Source of the DNA: Salinibacillus kushneri | GTDB lineage: Bacteria > Bacillota > Bacilli > Bacillales > Alkalibacillaceae | DNA length: 64,000 nucleotides | Direction of reading: 5' to 3' | NCBI RefSeq assembly: GCF_900111405.1 | Contig: NZ_FOHJ01000001.1 | Location: 62,001 to 126,000, forward strand | Shown here: one piece after another, positions 8,554 through 16,726 of the stretch | Position numbering within the stretch: position 1 is the stretch's first letter | Layout: each line of letters opens with the position of its first letter | Notes under the pieces: generated by a model | What the model saw: only the letters and a program-made list of their open reading frames with translations | Told to the model about the DNA's origin: nothing | Database searches by the model: none | Translations under genes and position numbers: made by a program

Positions 8554-9324
8554 TTACATATAATCTATCCATTCCTTTAGATTATTTACCACATACGTTG
8601 GCTGTTGATCAACGTTTTGTAAATCTTCTTTCTTCGTTACGCCTGTTAGGACAAGTAGAGTGTCTAAACCTGCTGTCATGCCCGCCTTAATATCTGTCGG
8701 ATAATTATCTCCTACCATTAATGTTTCTTCTTTAGCTAGTCCTAATTTAGCTAAAGCCTGTTGCATGATAATGGGTTCTGGTTTCCCTATAAATGTAGGC
8801 TTTTGACCAGTCGCCACTTCGAGTACGGCGGTTAACGAACCATTTCCAGGAAGAAAGCCTCTTTCAGTCGGAATTGTGACATCAGCATTAGTCGAAATAT
8901 ATTGTGCGCCTTGATTAAGATTTAAACAGCCCTTCGCCAGTTTTTCATAAGTAATATCCCGATCAATACCTACTACAACAAAATCTGCCCCTTCATCTAC
9001 AAGCTCTAACTGTTGATCACTTATAGCATCCAAAAGTCCAACTTCCCCAATAGCGTAAACGTTAGCGTTTTGCTTTTTTTGAGCCATAAATGTTGCTGTA
9101 GCCATGCTCGTTGTAAAGACTTGATCCGATTCAGCCGGAATATCCATTTCACGCAGTTTTTCTGCTACCTGATCTGGTCGTTTGGACGAATTATTCGTCA
9201 CAAACAGGTGGGGAATATTTTTTTCATTTAATGCTGCAATAAACTCTTGTGCATAGGGGATTTTTTCCTTACCGAGATACATGGTTCCATCTAAATCAAT
9301 TAAATATCCTTTATAATTTTTCAT
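8554..9324 (-). CDS. yutF: NagD-like HAD-family hydrolase (YutF)
   Basis: Cytoplasmic phosphatase of 256 residues in the HAD superfamily, class IIA (NagD/PGP group). Motif I is YLIDLDGTMYLG at the N terminus, motif II FVTNNSSKRP, and the late motif MVGDNYPTDIKAG supplies the acidic Mg2+ ligands. The longest ORF adds 11 residues, but AAGGAG lies directly before ATG 9324, which gives the family-typical start MKNYKGYLIDLDG. The gene follows yutE by 14 bases in the same direction, so the pair is probably an operon. The substrate is unknown; homologs act on small phosphorylated metabolites. Confidence 0.92.
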   Translation of the reverse strand: MKNYKGYLIDLDGTMYLGKEKIPYAQEFIAALNEKNIPHLFVTNNSSKRPDQVAEKLREMDIPAESDQVFTTSMATATFMAQKKQNANVYAIGEVGLLDAISDQQLELVDEGADFVVVGIDRDITYEKLAKGCLNLNQGAQYISTNADVTIPTERGFLPGNGSLTAVLEVATGQKPTFIGKPEPIIMQQALAKLGLAKEETLMVGDNYPTDIKAGMTAGLDTLLVLTGVTKKEDLQNVDQQPTYVVNNLKEWIDYM

Positions 9325-9337
9325 ATAAATCTCCTTA

Positions 9338-9796
9338 TCATACGTCTGATTGATCATCTGCTTTTCTAGAAAATGCTGTTACTGGCCCCAATTCATTTTC
9401 TAAATATGTACGAACTCTATCACTAAATGTGCTTAAAGAAGTCAAATTTTCCCTTATAATTCTTTCCATTTTTTCATGGTCGACGTTTAAATACTCTCTT
9501 ACCAGTGTTTTTCTTAATTGAAATACTTCTTTATACTGATTCTGTTCTTCAGCTGGCAGAACCTTTTCATCAACTAAAATATCTATAATGTCCTCATAGC
9601 TTCCAGGATCACGCATAATAAAACCATCTATCATCATATTCCCAACGTCAATGATAGCCTCTATAACAGTTTGTGTCATACGTTCCAGAGCCATTTTCTC
9701 CACAAATGTTTCATACTGATTTTGTTGAAATTGTTGCAGAACACCTTCTACATAGAGTAATGTTCGTTCTATTTTATCCCGATCAACAAAATACAT
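9338..9796 (-). CDS. yutE: DUF86/HEPN-fold protein (YutE-like)
   Basis: Protein of 152 residues matching the DUF86 HEPN family (YutE). Start ATG 9796 is chosen because GGAGGGGG lies 6 bases upstream, whereas the longer ORF start has no such site. The helical body is ERTLLYVEGVLQQF through MTQTVIEAIIDVGN. HEPN RNases of MNT-HEPN toxin pairs carry an Rx4-6H motif; here the matching place reads RKTLVREYLNVD with no histidine at the expected spot, and no nucleotidyltransferase partner is adjacent. This suggests a housekeeping, non-toxin role, which is inference. It is co-directional with yutF. Confidence 0.85.
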   Translation of the reverse strand: MYFVDRDKIERTLLYVEGVLQQFQQNQYETFVEKMALERMTQTVIEAIIDVGNMMIDGFIMRDPGSYEDIIDILVDEKVLPAEEQNQYKEVFQLRKTLVREYLNVDHEKMERIIRENLTSLSTFSDRVRTYLENELGPVTAFSRKADDQSDV

Positions 9797-9953
9797 GGTA
9801 AACCCCCTCCATATCAATGGTTACCTAAAGATATATTTCCATAACATCTTATCATAAATTTATTTTGATGTTGAATCAGAACTTTTATTTAACTAATCTC
9901 TAGAATTTGCTATGATAAGGAACAAAATAGGAAGAAATAAGGAGTGTTCGAAC

Positions 9954-10223
9954 ATGCCGGAGGAAAGATTTTTTTTATATGATGAAAAAGAACAGGCAGA
10001 TATACGCTATGTAAGTTTTATGGGACAGGATAGCCGCTATGATTTAGCCATTATAACAACTGATCGGTACTATGGAAAAAAACTCATCATGGACCTTCTG
10101 GGAAGTCGATTTGCTATTATTGGCGAAGATGATTTGAAAGAGGAAGGATATTTAGAGCATGCCTTCAATCTGAGTGAAATTGAAGCAGAGGAATTAAGGG
10201 AGTTTTTATTTGAAGTCATTTAG
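9954..10223 (+). CDS. DUF3055 family protein
   Basis: Small cytoplasmic protein of 89 residues with the DUF3055 pattern: RFFLYDEKEQADIRYVSF, DLAIITTDRYYGKK and the end EEGYLEHAFNLSEIEAEELR. Function unknown. ATG 9954 is used because AAGGAG lies 9 bases upstream; the earlier ATG at 9912 has none. The family is restricted to Bacillales as far as I know. It is followed 57 bases later by another small gene on the same strand. Confidence 0.85.
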   Translation: MPEERFFLYDEKEQADIRYVSFMGQDSRYDLAIITTDRYYGKKLIMDLLGSRFAIIGEDDLKEEGYLEHAFNLSEIEAEELREFLFEVI

Positions 10224-10279
10224 CTCCTAATGAAATCTTCCTTCATTGGCCATAATAAGATGGCAAAGGAGGTTTTTTA

Positions 10280-10543
10280 GTGAGCTATAAACGGCGTGAA
10301 CGTGAAAAAGTTGACTATCAGGATTTTTCCAATGCTGAAGTTCAGAGAGAATATGCGGTACCCGAAGAATTACCGGATGGTCCTTATGGATCAGCGATAA
10401 ATAAGCATACAAAAGTTGAAAATAAGGATGCCGTAAAAGGACAACGGCACTACACCCCTTTTAACTACGAAAATAAACACTTACATGAAGATTTACCAAG
10501 ACAATTCCCAAATGCACATCCAACTCATGATGAAGAAGACTAA
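10280..10543 (+). CDS. Small hydrophilic hypothetical protein
   Basis: 87 residues starting at GTG 10280, with AAAGGAGG seven bases upstream, which is a convincing translation signal. The protein is very polar and probably poorly ordered, rich in charged, Asn, Pro and His residues (for example YKRREREKVDYQDFSN and HPTHDEED). There is no membrane segment, signal peptide or cysteine. I recall small proteins of this kind in Bacillaceae, possibly sporulation-associated, but I cannot assign a family. No clear terminator follows before yutD on the opposite strand. Confidence 0.7.
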   Translation: MSYKRREREKVDYQDFSNAEVQREYAVPEELPDGPYGSAINKHTKVENKDAVKGQRHYTPFNYENKHLHEDLPRQFPNAHPTHDEED

Positions 10544-10670
10544 TTAGAGAAAATAAAAACACCTGTTGACAGTTCATTGGACTGATTGCAGACTCATGCG
10601 CTAAAGCCTTAAAAATGACTCCATGCTAAGTATATAAGGGAATAGCTGCAACTTATATGTGACAAACGAA

Positions 10671-10699
10671 AACCCGTTGGAATTTTACCAACGGGTTTA
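10671..10699 (-). terminator. Terminator of yutD
   Basis: Perfect 10-bp stem AACCCGTTGG (10671-10680) with CCAACGGGTT (10688-10697), then TTCGTTTG on the minus strand. It overlaps the yutD stop codon. Confidence 0.75.
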
Positions 10700-10981
10700 T
10701 ACATCCTGCTTTTTCATCACAAAATATGCACACCCAAAATTACAATACTCATACAAATAGTCCTCTAAAGTAGAAATTTTAGTATCAAAGGAGGCTTTTG
10801 GATTTTGATCATCGTAAAAGCCTCTCATTCTCAGTTGCCCATAACCCCAATCGCCAACGATAAAATCATATTTTGCTAAAATATCACTAAATCTTTCCTT
10901 TACTGTATCCTCGTGAAAGCCGTCTCTATAATTATCTAGAACCTCGTATAATTTTCCGTGAAATTCTAACATCTTTATCAC
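10697..10981 (-). CDS. yutD: YutD-like protein (DUF1027)
   Basis: 94-residue cytoplasmic protein of the DUF1027/YutD family, function unknown. The family signature is clear: YEVLDNYRDGFHEDTVKERF, then YDFIVGDWGYGQLRMRGFY, and a C-terminal CNFGCAYFVMKK segment with two cysteines. Length is normal. B. subtilis yutD lies in the same neighbourhood between yutE and yutC. The start MIKMLEFHGK could also be the second Met. The gene is monocistronic with its own terminator. Confidence 0.9.
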   Translation of the reverse strand: MIKMLEFHGKLYEVLDNYRDGFHEDTVKERFSDILAKYDFIVGDWGYGQLRMRGFYDDQNPKASFDTKISTLEDYLYEYCNFGCAYFVMKKQDV

Positions 10982-11125
10982 CTACTTATAGTGTATCATA
11001 TTTTCCATTTTGCAGGAGAACATAATTTTTAGCATGAAGATATTTTTTTGATACAAGCTAAAAATAAGATCTAAGATAAATGACTTGGCTTAAGACCAGT
11101 AATTTTTATACAGGAGGTTTTATAT

Positions 11126-11707
11126 ATGAAAAAGGCTATTTTGCATAGTTGCTTAACTATTGCTTTACTTATTATTGCAGGTTGTGGTCAGCAGCAGGGT
11201 GCAGATAATGGGACATTGAAAGGAAAAACACCTGATAATATGAATACGCGAACCTCAGAAAAACAGCAGGATACCCAATACGGATATGTCCGTTATAACG
11301 AAAAACAGCTGGATATGAACAGAGAGGAAAATTTCGAGCCTAAAATAGACCGAGAGCAAATGGCGAATATGATAACCAAAACATTGCTTAAAATGCCATC
11401 GGTTGAAGAAGCAGCAACTTTAATTACAGATAATCATACTTTTATTGCCTATACGCCTTCTGAAGAGTCCGAAGATACTGGGAATACTACTGATCAAGTA
11501 AAAAAGACCGTCATGTCCTTCTTACCTCGATGGTACAATATTTATATTTCTACGGAATCACGGACATACGATGAGCTGCAAAGTTTAAGTAACAATACAA
11601 CAACCGAGGATGGGACGAACCGGGCTGTTCAACGATTGATTGACTTAATTAAAGAAGAGGATCCAGAGGGTGGTATTCACGAAACCGAAAATCAAATAAC
11701 AGATTAA
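11126..11707 (+). CDS. yutC: YhcN/YlaJ-family sporulation lipoprotein (YutC-like)
   Basis: Secreted lipoprotein of 193 residues. The N terminus is a lipoprotein signal peptide ending in the lipobox LIIAGC, so Cys20 should be lipid-modified. The mature part has a low-complexity linker and then the YhcN/YlaJ domain, with REQMANMITKTLLKMPSVEEAATLITDNHTFIAYT and MSFLPRWYNIYISTESRTYDELQSL-type segments. Proteins of this family are tied to the forespore inner membrane and germination in Bacillus; here that role is inferred. The B. subtilis order yutC-lytH is retained. AGGAGG precedes the ATG. Confidence 0.85.
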   Translation: MKKAILHSCLTIALLIIAGCGQQQGADNGTLKGKTPDNMNTRTSEKQQDTQYGYVRYNEKQLDMNREENFEPKIDREQMANMITKTLLKMPSVEEAATLITDNHTFIAYTPSEESEDTGNTTDQVKKTVMSFLPRWYNIYISTESRTYDELQSLSNNTTTEDGTNRAVQRLIDLIKEEDPEGGIHETENQITD

Positions 11708-11729
11708 TCCTCAAAATGGTAAATAAGTA

Positions 11730-11765
11730 CCCTTGTCATTGTAATCGGACAGGGGACTTCTTTTG
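11730..11765 (+). terminator. Probable terminator of the YutC-like gene
   Basis: Stem CCCTTGTC (11730-11737) with GACAGGGG (11748-11755), then ACTTCTTTTG. The T tract is short, so this is moderate evidence. Confidence 0.5.
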
Positions 11766-11842
11766 GGATAATAATACCAATTATGTTTTCCTTTAACTAT
11801 CAAACAATAGACATATGATTTGATATTATTTGGGGTGAAAGT

Positions 11843-12817
11843 ATGAAAATCGTGCTTAAATGTTTTGCTCTCATAGGAGCTCTGGTGATTCTTCCACATA
11901 TATCCTTCGCAGAAAGTGATGAATTAACTGATGAAGAAATAAAAAATATGCGCATGGCTCTCTATCAGAAAGCAGAGGCAATCTCACAGATCCCCTGGTA
12001 CTATTATGCTGCAATTGATCAATATGAGCGAAATATTCATGATGAGTATGCGTCAAACACTGGGATTATAGGTATTACTTTTCCTAAAGAAATGTGGAAC
12101 GGTATAACCAATCCAAACCTTAATGATAAGCAGCATCAAACAAGCACCGGCCTATTTAATGGAAAGGGTGCAGATGGTGATGGTGATAACATTACCGACA
12201 GAACGAATGATGAAGATATCATTCAAGCGATGGTAAACTGGATGACCCAACAAGGTCTATCAAAACAGGATTTAAAAATTGCCCTTTGGAAATATTTTAA
12301 ACGTGAATTATCCGTACAGACCATTATGAATATGGCTAAGGTATACAAGGCCTTTCAGACACTTGAACTCGAAAATAATGCCTTTCCATTACCTAAAGGT
12401 TATAATTACAGTTATCGAAATACGTGGGGAGATCCTCGTGGTTTTGGCGGAAGACGAATTCATGAAGGTACAGATATTTTCGCTAATTATGGAGTCCCAG
12501 TACGTTCCACCTCTTATGGTGTAGTCGAATTAAAAGGCTGGAATCGGTATGGAGGATGGCGTATAGGTATTCGGGATATACACAACATTTATCATTATTA
12601 TGCCCACTTAAATGGTTATGAAAAAGATATAAAGGTAGGAAAGGTTGTAAAACCAGGAGATGTTATTGGTTATGTGGGAGCTACAGGCTATGGGCCAAAA
12701 GGTACATCCGGCAAATTTCCGCCTCATCTGCACTACGGAATGTACAAAGACAATGGAGAAACCGAATACTCCTTCGATCCCTATCCTTATTTAAGGAGAG
12801 CGGAGGCGAATCATTAG
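11843..12817 (+). CDS. lytH: M23 peptidase, LytH-type spore cortex L-Ala-D-Glu endopeptidase
   Basis: Exported zinc metallopeptidase of 324 residues. A signal peptide (residues 1-23, ending ISFA) is followed by a region of about 160 residues and a C-terminal LytM/M23 domain. The zinc ligands are visible in HEGTDIFANYG, where H and D are the first pair, and in the HLHYG motif near the end. B. subtilis LytH trims cortex peptides to single L-alanine side chains in late sporulation, and its gene (yunA) lies just after yutC as here. This placement and the domain layout support LytH over a vegetative autolysin. Confidence 0.9.
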   Translation: MKIVLKCFALIGALVILPHISFAESDELTDEEIKNMRMALYQKAEAISQIPWYYYAAIDQYERNIHDEYASNTGIIGITFPKEMWNGITNPNLNDKQHQTSTGLFNGKGADGDGDNITDRTNDEDIIQAMVNWMTQQGLSKQDLKIALWKYFKRELSVQTIMNMAKVYKAFQTLELENNAFPLPKGYNYSYRNTWGDPRGFGGRRIHEGTDIFANYGVPVRSTSYGVVELKGWNRYGGWRIGIRDIHNIYHYYAHLNGYEKDIKVGKVVKPGDVIGYVGATGYGPKGTSGKFPPHLHYGMYKDNGETEYSFDPYPYLRRAEANH

Positions 12818-12836
12818 CCTCGAATGTATTAGGAAG

Positions 12837-12877
12837 TCCCACGAAGTGACATGACTTTTGTCACGAAGTGGGATTTT
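12837..12877 (+). terminator. Terminator of lytH
   Basis: TCCCAC (12837-12842) and GTGACA pair with TGTCAC and GTGGGA (12859-12873) around a small internal loop, followed by TTTTC. Confidence 0.7.
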
Positions 12878-12946
12878 CTTATGACAGCAAGGGACTGAAA
12901 GCCGCTAGTTTGCCAATAGAAGAGGCAGAGGCTACTGCTTACATGA

Positions 12947-12980
12947 CATAAAAATGCTGCCCCACTTTAAGTGGGACAGC
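12947..12980 (-). terminator. Terminator of the NSS transporter operon
   Basis: On the minus strand GCTGTCCCACTT pairs with AAGTGGGGCAGC (12956-12980, one G:U pair), then ATTTTTATG. It lies just after the small-subunit gene. Confidence 0.75.
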
Positions 12981-12990
12981 TAAAATTACG

Positions 12991-13101
12991 TTATTCTCCT
13001 TTTGATTTGGCAGCCTTTTTTGCATGAAACACACTCCAGAGCAGGCCGCCCCAAATAATTACTCCTCCAATAACGAACATTGTAATGGCGCTTGCTGTCA
13101 T
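12991..13101 (-). CDS. metS: NSS transporter small subunit (MetS-like, 36 residues)
   Basis: A 36-residue single-span membrane protein: a short start (MTASAITMF), one hydrophobic segment ending VIIWGGLLW, and a basic tail (HAKKAAKSKGE). This fits the methionine/alanine importer small subunit family, which pairs with neurotransmitter:sodium symporters, as in corynebacterial MetPS. Its ATG begins on the last A of the transporter stop codon (TAATG junction), so translation is almost certainly coupled; the ribosome binding site would be GGAGG (13110-13114) inside the transporter gene. It is too short for standard ORF lists. Confidence 0.88.
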   Translation of the reverse strand: MTASAITMFVIGGVIIWGGLLWSVFHAKKAAKSKGE

Positions 13102-14636
13102 TATTGCGCCACCTCCTTGTCATCTGTTGTGCTTACTGATGATTCACGTTTATAATCCAGATCATGATTAGGCCATCTCTTGAGGCTGATAACAGCTCCG
13201 AGCATCATTGCCCCTAATGCGACAATCCAGCCAAAGTTAAACAGGAATTCAATTGGATAGCCTTCATATGGGTCTTCAACAACTTCATTACGGATATTTT
13301 GTAACATCATAGAGCCTAATACGATTGGAGTAATAACTCCAAGGCAGAAACGCCACCATCCGCCAAGCTGAATATCTGACACTGAATTAGCATGATTTTG
13401 CAGGTCCTTAAGTCCTCTTGCAAACCATGCAACTGCAACAACTTCAAATAGTCCAGCCAAAGCTATACCATAGTTATTAATAAAGTAGTCCACAGTATCA
13501 AGTAAAACGAGACCTCCCTGACTTGCATATGCAATCGAAATTACAGCTGCAAGACCGCCACCTACAAGTACTGAAGCGGTTCTGGAAACATTGAACTTTT
13601 CCTGAATCCCTGCAACATACGTTTCAGAAATGGAAATAAGTGATGACAACCCGGCTAACGTTAAGGAAATAAAGAATAAGAAGCCAAATAAACCTGACAT
13701 CACCGGCATTTCGTTAACAATTTGCGGGAATACGGAAAACGCCAGCATAACTCCGTCTTGAACCACTTCCGTAAATTCTTGCCCGGTTGACTGGGCCATA
13801 AAACCTAAAGCACCAAATACACCAATACCAGCTAATAATTCAAAGGATGAATTTCCAAAACCAGTAATAAATGCGTTATTGGTGATATCTGATTTTTTGT
13901 GTAGATATGAAGAATAAGTAATCATAATAGCGAAACCAATGGATAAACTAAAGAAGATTTGTCCATATGCAGCTACCCATACTGATCCATTCATAATCTC
14001 ACTCCAGTTTGGCTGGAAGAATTCATTTAATCCTTGAGCCGCTCCTGGAAGGGTTACAGCACGAATAACAATAATTAAGAATAAGACGGCCAGTAGAGGA
14101 ATAAAGATTTTATTTGCAAGCTCAATCCCTTTCTTAACCCCAGCAAGAAGAATACCTAAAACAAACAGCCAAATAATAACAAGTGGGATTAAGATGGTTG
14201 GAACTAAACCTCCAAATGCTCCTGGATCAGTCATTTGTAGGAAATCTCCCATAAAGAATGCTGTGGTATCGTCTCCCCACGCTTGCCCAAAAGAATAATA
14301 AGAATACATAATTGCCCAGGCAATAATGGCTCCGTAATAAGTAGAGATAACGAAAGATACTAACACCTGCCACCATCCAATCCATTCAAAACCTTTACTT
14401 ACGCGTCCAAGTGACCTTGGGGCAGATCCACGATACTTATGACCTATCGTATATTCCATGATAAGTAGTGGTATACCAGCCGTTAAGAGTGCGAATAAGT
14501 ACGGAATAAAAAATGCGCCTCCCCCATTTTCATAAGCTGTTGCGGGAAAACGCCAGATGTTACCAAGTCCAATGGCTGAACCCATTGCGGCTAACAGGAA
14601 CCCTAATCTTGTTCCCCACTGTGAACGATTTTCCAT
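13101..14636 (-). CDS. metP: Neurotransmitter:sodium symporter family amino-acid transporter (MetP-like)
   Basis: Sodium-coupled amino-acid importer of 511 residues with the LeuT fold and about 12 membrane segments. TM1 carries the family signature WGTRLGFLLAAMGSAIGLGN followed by IWRFPATAYENGGGAFFIPY, which forms the sodium and substrate site. The downstream 36-residue MetS-like partner, translationally coupled, places it with MetPS-type methionine/alanine importers rather than the single-subunit LeuT type. AGGAGG precedes the start. No S-box or T-box is visible in its short leader. The symbol metP also names the unrelated ABC permease at 27.3 kb in Bacillus usage; the two should not be confused. 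The substrate is inferred. Confidence 0.87.
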   Translation of the reverse strand: MENRSQWGTRLGFLLAAMGSAIGLGNIWRFPATAYENGGGAFFIPYLFALLTAGIPLLIMEYTIGHKYRGSAPRSLGRVSKGFEWIGWWQVLVSFVISTYYGAIIAWAIMYSYYSFGQAWGDDTTAFFMGDFLQMTDPGAFGGLVPTILIPLVIIWLFVLGILLAGVKKGIELANKIFIPLLAVLFLIIVIRAVTLPGAAQGLNEFFQPNWSEIMNGSVWVAAYGQIFFSLSIGFAIMITYSSYLHKKSDITNNAFITGFGNSSFELLAGIGVFGALGFMAQSTGQEFTEVVQDGVMLAFSVFPQIVNEMPVMSGLFGFLFFISLTLAGLSSLISISETYVAGIQEKFNVSRTASVLVGGGLAAVISIAYASQGGLVLLDTVDYFINNYGIALAGLFEVVAVAWFARGLKDLQNHANSVSDIQLGGWWRFCLGVITPIVLGSMMLQNIRNEVVEDPYEGYPIEFLFNFGWIVALGAMMLGAVISLKRWPNHDLDYKRESSVSTTDDKEVAQ

Positions 14637-14787
14637 TGATAGAACCTCCTTTGTATAAATAATTACCTTTTGTCAGATAATTTTAACTTGTCTGTATTAT
14701 ACAATAAATAGTCCTAGTGTCAATGGATTATTTTTAAGTATTGCGATTTTAGTGTCGATTTTTCTAAAAAAATGACGAATATCATAC

Positions 14788-14816
14788 AAAAAAAGAGCAA
14801 AACCGAAGCTTTGCTC
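14788..14816 (-). terminator. Terminator of the NhaC-family transporter gene
   Basis: GAGCAAA (14795-14801) pairs with TTTGCTC (14810-14816), followed on the minus strand by seven T residues (14794-14788). Confidence 0.85.
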
Positions 14817-14825
14817 CTTAATATA

Positions 14826-16367
14826 TTATTGAACTATCCGTTTTAGTACCAATACAATGAATAATAATAAAAGTATAGAGGCAAATAAGGAAATCCATAC
14901 ATACCCTGTGAAACCTAAAATAAGATATCCAACTACTGTTACTAAAGCTGCAATAATGGCATAAGGAATTTGAGTAATAACATGATCAATATGATGTGAG
15001 CCTGCTCCAGTCGATGATAAAATCGTTGTGTCAGATATAGGTGAACAATGATCCCCAAACACAGAACCTGCTAATACAGCTGCAAGTGCTGGTAAAAACA
15101 TCTCAACATCAGTCGTAACAGCAATCTGCCCTGCAATTGGAAGCATAATACCAAATGTTCCCCAGGAAGAACCTGTAGCAAAGGCCATAAATCCACAAAC
15201 TAAGAAAATAATTAATGGTAAATAGGATAAACTTAACTGGGATTCTTGTACAACCTGTGCCAAATACTTACCTGTCTGGAGATTTTCAATTATCGTACCA
15301 ATCATCCAGGCCAAAATTAAAATATAAATGGCTGGCAGCATGGATTTTGTACCTTCAGCAAAAACTTTTAGTGATGGTGACTTGGGCTCTCTCTGAAATA
15401 TATAAAATAAAAATGCAATTAACACAGCAAGCAGTCCACCACAGAATAAGGATAAATTCACATTTGTATTTTCAAAAATCGTTAGTAATGTAGCTCCTGC
15501 TTCACTACTTTGTATCCCGGTAGTAATCATGGCTGTAACGGTACCAAGAACTAAAACAACAATTGGTACTAAGAGATGAGAAATACGTCCCGACTGAACT
15601 TCCTTAAATTGATCCTTTAAATCTCCTGGAATATCCGTTCGACTTGGATCGACTAATTCCCCGGTTTCTTCAGCACGCTTCTCATGTTTTTTCATAGCTC
15701 CAAAATCAAGTTTAAAAACAGTAACGAAGAAAACAGAAACGATAGCCACAATCGCATAAATGTTCATTGGAATCATGTGAATAAAAGAACCAAGTGCTTG
15801 AAAATTCGTTAACTCATGATCTGTAATAATGATTCCAATGGTTCCAATAATATAAGCTCCCCAGCTTGATACAGGTGATAAAACAGCCATAGGAGCAGAT
15901 GTTGAATCAATTAAATAAGCAAGCTTAGCACGGGAAACCTTATGACGGTCTGTAAGTGGACGGGAAACTTGTCCAACAGCAAGACTATTAAAATAATCAT
16001 CAATAAAAATGATAATTCCTAAAATAGACGGCAAAAATTGTGCACCTTTTTTCGTCTTCACTTTTGTACTCGCCCATGCCCCAAATGCCCTTGTTCCACC
16101 TGATGCTGTCATAAATGCAGTCATCATACCAAGAAAGATTAAAAACAATAGTAAATAAAGATTCCCTATATTAAGGGTACTGTCATCAATAAAAATTCCA
16201 TAAAACGAATTCCAAACGGCCTTAATGGAATCAGGAACATTAAATTGATGAATAAAGAGTGCTCCAACAATGATTCCTGCTCCTAAAGACAGCAGAACCT
16301 TTCTTGTTAGTAACACTAAAACAATCATAATAAGTGGTGGAATTAATGAATAAATCGTACCTGTCAT
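14826..16367 (-). CDS. NhaC-family transporter under a lysine riboswitch (probable lysine transporter, LysW/YvsH-like)
   Basis: Membrane protein of 513 residues and about 11-13 spans with the Na+/H+ antiporter NhaC-family signature, including IIFIDDYFNSLAVGQVSRPL and FGDHCSPISDTTILSSTGAG. Sequence alone would be annotated as an Na+/H+ antiporter. However, a complete lysine riboswitch and attenuator terminator lie directly upstream (16422-16672), so I infer that it imports lysine, as proposed for lysine-riboswitch-controlled members (YvsH/LysW). ATG 16367 with GGGAGAG upstream is the start; the longer ORF start at 16448 lies inside the terminator. A terminator follows the gene. Confidence 0.88.
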   Translation of the reverse strand: MTGTIYSLIPPLIMIVLVLLTRKVLLSLGAGIIVGALFIHQFNVPDSIKAVWNSFYGIFIDDSTLNIGNLYLLLFLIFLGMMTAFMTASGGTRAFGAWASTKVKTKKGAQFLPSILGIIIFIDDYFNSLAVGQVSRPLTDRHKVSRAKLAYLIDSTSAPMAVLSPVSSWGAYIIGTIGIIITDHELTNFQALGSFIHMIPMNIYAIVAIVSVFFVTVFKLDFGAMKKHEKRAEETGELVDPSRTDIPGDLKDQFKEVQSGRISHLLVPIVVLVLGTVTAMITTGIQSSEAGATLLTIFENTNVNLSLFCGGLLAVLIAFLFYIFQREPKSPSLKVFAEGTKSMLPAIYILILAWMIGTIIENLQTGKYLAQVVQESQLSLSYLPLIIFLVCGFMAFATGSSWGTFGIMLPIAGQIAVTTDVEMFLPALAAVLAGSVFGDHCSPISDTTILSSTGAGSHHIDHVITQIPYAIIAALVTVVGYLILGFTGYVWISLFASILLLLFIVLVLKRIVQ

Positions 16368-16421
16368 GGTGTGTTCTCTCCCTTCAATTGATAGGATTGA
16401 TGAAGGAAGCTTACTGAGCAT

Positions 16422-16457
16422 AAAAAAGGGGTAATGATTAGCAACCAATCATTACCC
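16422..16457 (-). terminator. Attenuator terminator of the lysine riboswitch
   Basis: On the minus strand GGGTAATGATT pairs with AATCATTACCC (16428-16457), followed by CTTTTTTAT. It stands between the aptamer and the start codon and is the expected expression platform. Confidence 0.9.
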
Positions 16458-16479
16458 TGTAATAATATGTTGTCCTAAT

Positions 16480-16672
16480 CACGATCAGTAGCGCTTCATG
16501 CAATCCGCTTTCTTTTGCATGACAGTGTAATTCCTATTCAGAAATACACCAGCGAAAATTTGGTGACCCTCATTTTCACTTCGGCAGTATTTCCCTTTCC
16601 CCAATGATCATTGTTTGTCATCCTCACATTGAGTACTGATGAAAACTGCACCTCTACCTCATCGTACTGATA
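16480..16672 (-). promoter_or_regulatory. Lysine riboswitch (L-box)
   Basis: On the minus strand the conserved L-box blocks occur in order: GAGGTAGAGGTGC (16660-16648), AGTACTCA, GGGGAAAGGG, CTGCCGAAGTG, GGGTCACC, CGCTGG, ACTGTCA and the closing GAAGCGCTACTGAT. The outer helix P1 is ATCAGTA (near 16670) with TACTGAT (near 16486). Binding of lysine should favour the downstream terminator and shut off the transporter gene. Confidence 0.93.
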
Positions 16673-16726
16673 AGGTTAAAGTCATTATCCACTTTTACAT
16701 CTATAAATTTTATCATGACCTTAGGA

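Noticed and set aside
8315-8563. 82-codon plus-strand ORF overlapping the end of yutG
   Set aside because: No ribosome binding site, runs through the bidirectional terminator and into yutF, and consists of repeat-like intergenic DNA.
9338-9796. MNT-HEPN toxin-antitoxin system
   Set aside because: No nucleotidyltransferase partner and the HEPN catalytic histidine is missing.
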